Assembly (NCBI RefSeq): GCF_003350475.1
Contig: NZ_QQAV01000007.1
Location: 62,001 to 126,000 of the forward strand
Direction: 5' to 3'
DNA: 64,000 nt
Source of the DNA: Pseudacidovorax intermedius
GTDB taxonomy: Bacteria > Pseudomonadota > Gammaproteobacteria > Burkholderiales > Burkholderiaceae_C
In this document: in pieces, positions 61,852 to 64,000 of the stretch
Numbering within the stretch: the stretch's first letter is position 1
Layout of the letters: every line of letters starts with the position of its first letter
The notes under the pieces: generated by a model
Databases searched by the model: none
Told to the model about the DNA's origin: nothing
Seen by the model: only the letters and a program-made list of their open reading frames with translations
Made by a program: the position numbers and the translations under genes

Positions 61852-62868
61852 TCAGCTGCCCGGCCGGCTCCAGGCTTCCTCAAAGAAGAAGTCCTTCCAC
61901 GAGGCCGCCTGGTTGCGCAGCACGCCCAGCTTGAACAGCTCGTCGGCATAGACCTGGCTGCGCTGAGGCGAGACGGTGAAGTCGTTCTCCGGGTCCTGCA
62001 CGATGCGGCGCACCAGGGCCGGGTCGAGCCGCGATTTCTGCACGCGGATGAAGATGTCGGCGGCGGCAGCCTTGTCGGCCTTGACGAATTGCTCGGCCTC
62101 CACCAGCGCGTTGTAGAAGGCCTTATAGACGGCGCGGTTCTCGTCGCGGTACTTCTGCGTGGTGTAGAGCACGTTGAAGGTGGCCGGCCCGCCCAGGATG
62201 TCGTAGCTGCTGATCACCTTGTGCACCGCCGGGTTGGCGGCCAGGGCCTGGTAGTAGAAGGGAGCGCTGGAGAAATGGGTGTTGACCTCCGAGCCGCCCT
62301 TGATCAGCGCCGCCGTCGCATCCGGATGCGGCAGGCTCACGGAGATGTCGTCCAGGCGCTTGAAGTTCTCGCGGCCGAACACCCGCGCCGCCTCGATCTG
62401 CAGCACGCGCGACTGGAAGCCCACGCCGGCGGCCGGCACCGCGATGCGGTCCTTGGGCCCAAGGTCCTTCAGGGTGCGCACCTGCGGGTTGTTGCTCAGC
62501 AGGTAGTTGGGCAACGCGCCCAGCGCGGCCACGGCCTTCACGTTCTGGCGGCCGCGGGTGCGGTCCCACATCGTGAGCATGGGCGGTACGCCGGCCGAGA
62601 CGATGTCCAGCGAGCCGGCCAGCAACGCCTCGTTCATGGCGGTGGCGCCGGAGATGGAGGACCACTCCACCTCGACCACCGGCACACCCAGGGCCTTGGC
62701 GTGTTTCTCGATCAGCTTGCGGTCGCGCACCACGTCCAGCAGCAGATAGCCGATGCCGAACTGCTGCGCGATGCGGATGCGGCCTTCGGCGCGGGCAGCC
62801 ACTGCGCCGAGGCCCAGGGCGGCAGCGGCGCCGGCCTTGAGAAGGCCCCTTCGATGAAGCGAGATCAT
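61852..62868 (-). CDS. ABC importer binding protein, SsuA/NMT1-like (paralogue 1)
   Basis: The 338-residue protein has an RR-type signal (LHRRGLLKAGAAAALG, cleavage near AARAEG) and begins RIRIAQQFGIGYLLLDVV. Conserved parts include DIVSAGVPPMLTMWDRTRGRQNVK, split by turn, and VSLPHPDATAALIKGG. It binds a sulfonate, nitrate-like or aromatic compound. The start may be the ATG at 62868 or the one at 62886, which overlaps the upstream gene. It is about 45-50 percent similar by eye to the next gene product. Confidence 0.87.
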   Translation of the reverse strand: MISLHRRGLLKAGAAAALGLGAVAARAEGRIRIAQQFGIGYLLLDVVRDRKLIEKHAKALGVPVVEVEWSSISGATAMNEALLAGSLDIVSAGVPPMLTMWDRTRGRQNVKAVAALGALPNYLLSNNPQVRTLKDLGPKDRIAVPAAGVGFQSRVLQIEAARVFGRENFKRLDDISVSLPHPDATAALIKGGSEVNTHFSSAPFYYQALAANPAVHKVISSYDILGGPATFNVLYTTQKYRDENRAVYKAFYNALVEAEQFVKADKAAAADIFIRVQKSRLDPALVRRIVQDPENDFTVSPQRSQVYADELFKLGVLRNQAASWKDFFFEEAWSRPGS

Positions 62869-62869
62869 G

Positions 62870-63880
62870 TCAGTTGGATTGGGCATTGAGCACGTCGTCG
62901 AAGAAATAGTCCTTCACCGACTGCGGCTGGTTCTTGATGGCGCCCACGCGGTGCATGAACTGGCCCAGCGCCAGCGTGTTCTGCGGCTCGGTCTTGAACT
63001 GCACCTCGGGGTTCCTGATGATCTTCAGCAGCAGCGCGCGGTCGGTCTTGGCGCCGCTGGCCTTGAGGTAGATGTCGGCCGCCTGCTCGGGCTGGCTTCG
63101 GATGAACTGGGCCGCCTCGTCAAGTGCGGCGACGAAGGCCTTGTAGGTCTTGGGGTTCTCGGCCCGGAATTTCTCGGTGGCGTACAGCACCGTGGCCGAC
63201 GAAGGGCCGCCGAGCACGTCGTAGGAATTGAGCACGATGCGGGCGTTGGGGTTGCCGGCCAGTTCCTGCTCCTGGAAGGGCGGGTTGCCGAAGTGGCCCG
63301 TGATCTCGGTGCCGCCCTTGATGATGGCTGCAGCGGCGTCCGGGTGCGGCAGCGCCACGCTGATCTTGTCCAGGCGCGCGAAGTCCTTGTCGCCCCACAG
63401 CTTGGCCGAGGCCAGCTGCAGCACGCGCGACTGCACCGACACGCCGACGGCCGGCAGCGCGATGCGGTCCTTGTCGGTGAAATCGGCAATGGACTTCACG
63501 TTCGGGTTGTTGGTTACCAGGTAATAGGGGAAGTTGCCCAGCGAGGCCACACCCTTGACGTTCTGGCGCCCCTTGGTGCGGTCCCACAGCGTGAACAGCG
63601 GGCCGACCCCGGCACCCGCGATGTCGATGCTGCCCGACAGCAGCGCGTCGTTGACCGCCGAGCCGCCCGACAGCTGCAGGAACTCGACCTTGGCGTCGAT
63701 GCCTGCGGCCTTCGCGTGCTTCTCGATCAGCTTCTGTTCCTGCGCCACGTTCAGCAAAAGGTAGACGATGCCGAACTGCTGCGCGATGCGGATCTGGCCT
63801 TCGGCATGGGCGGCCAGCGAGGCGGTGGCCAGGCCGGCGGCAATGAGCAGGGCGGCCAGACGGCGGGTGATGGGTTTCAT
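62870..63880 (-). CDS. ABC importer binding protein, SsuA/NMT1-like (paralogue 2)
   Basis: The 336-residue protein has a Sec signal peptide (cleavage near LAAHAEG) and begins QIRIAQQFGIVYLLLNVAQ, with DIAGAGVGPLFTLWDRTKGR and VALPHPDAAAAIIKGG at the same places as paralogue 1. It is the first gene of the four-gene importer operon, with a GAGG ribosome site. The two receptors probably widen the substrate range of one permease. The region before it to the window end shows no further gene. Confidence 0.88.
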   Translation of the reverse strand: MKPITRRLAALLIAAGLATASLAAHAEGQIRIAQQFGIVYLLLNVAQEQKLIEKHAKAAGIDAKVEFLQLSGGSAVNDALLSGSIDIAGAGVGPLFTLWDRTKGRQNVKGVASLGNFPYYLVTNNPNVKSIADFTDKDRIALPAVGVSVQSRVLQLASAKLWGDKDFARLDKISVALPHPDAAAAIIKGGTEITGHFGNPPFQEQELAGNPNARIVLNSYDVLGGPSSATVLYATEKFRAENPKTYKAFVAALDEAAQFIRSQPEQAADIYLKASGAKTDRALLLKIIRNPEVQFKTEPQNTLALGQFMHRVGAIKNQPQSVKDYFFDDVLNAQSN

Positions 63881-64000
63881 GGGCTTCCTCTCCAGGATGT
63901 GGCGGGCGCGGGACTTCTGCGGAAGCCCGACCCGTGGTCGTCTTCCCGTCCCTGTCGCTCGGGTGAGGCGGCTGCTGGGCCGCCGGGGATGATCAGAAAG

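Overview
The window comes from a GC-rich chromosome that looks like a betaproteobacterium of the order Burkholderiales, most probably the family Comamonadaceae (relatives of Variovorax, Acidovorax or Hydrogenophaga). The reasons are uniform high-GC codon use, tightly overlapping operons (many ATGA, GTGA or TGATG junctions), and an expansion of Bug/TctC-type periplasmic solute receptors, many preceded by the same GGAGACA-type ribosome binding leader. I see no rRNA, tRNA, CRISPR array or insertion sequence. Most of the window is metabolic and transport gene content arranged as small, separately regulated cassettes.

Layout. 1-257: end of a DUF1345 membrane protein. 297-5342: TctDE two-component system facing the tripartite tricarboxylate transporter TctCBA. 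5406-7720: a small exported protein, a metallo-beta-lactamase-fold lipoprotein and a GspC-like exported protein. 7769-10968: a second TctDE-like pair in one operon with a TctC homologue that has no membrane partners. 11022-13832: an orphan Bug receptor, an SBP3-like protein without signal peptide and a GntR/FCD regulator. 14017-19100: a DapA-type aldolase, Bug receptor, DhaK, DhaL and GntP permease operon. 19138-20855: a FixJ-type regulator and its kinase. 21024-26498: two very large glycosyltransferases.

26563-35290: an HME-RND metal efflux operon (adaptor, pump, outer-membrane channel) that continues into a DUF2846 lipoprotein and an OprB-like porin whose C-terminus looks frameshifted, with a MarR gene upstream. 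35421-44360: an amide-use operon with an AmiC-like cytoplasmic sensor, an enantioselective-type amidase, a complete Urt-like ABC importer and a second amidase. 44391-48253: a Bug receptor, BKACE enzyme, 3-hydroxyacyl-CoA-type dehydrogenase and a divergent LysR regulator. 48436-53333: a Bug receptor, DUF2783 protein, flavin monooxygenase and metallo-hydrolase with a divergent IclR regulator. This last block of about 5 kb lies between two imperfect direct repeats, each carrying the 3' ends of the LysR gene and of a DUF2384 gene, so it looks like an insertion. 53430-54478: a coiled-coil plus DUF2384 protein and a small exported protein. 54494-59864: a MarR-FUSC-DUF1656-HlyD-OMF efflux operon. 60022-63880: a sulfonate/nitrate-type ABC importer with two paralogous binding proteins.

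How the genes work together: the recurring theme is uptake of small organic acids, amides and aromatic or sulfonate-like compounds through high-affinity periplasmic receptors, coupled to one or two dedicated catabolic enzymes and a local regulator, with two efflux systems for metals and aromatic acids. The most unusual items are the repeat-flanked cassette, the coiled-coil/DUF2384 protein at its edge, the kinase-regulator-orphan receptor operon, and the complete amide sensing, import and hydrolysis operon.
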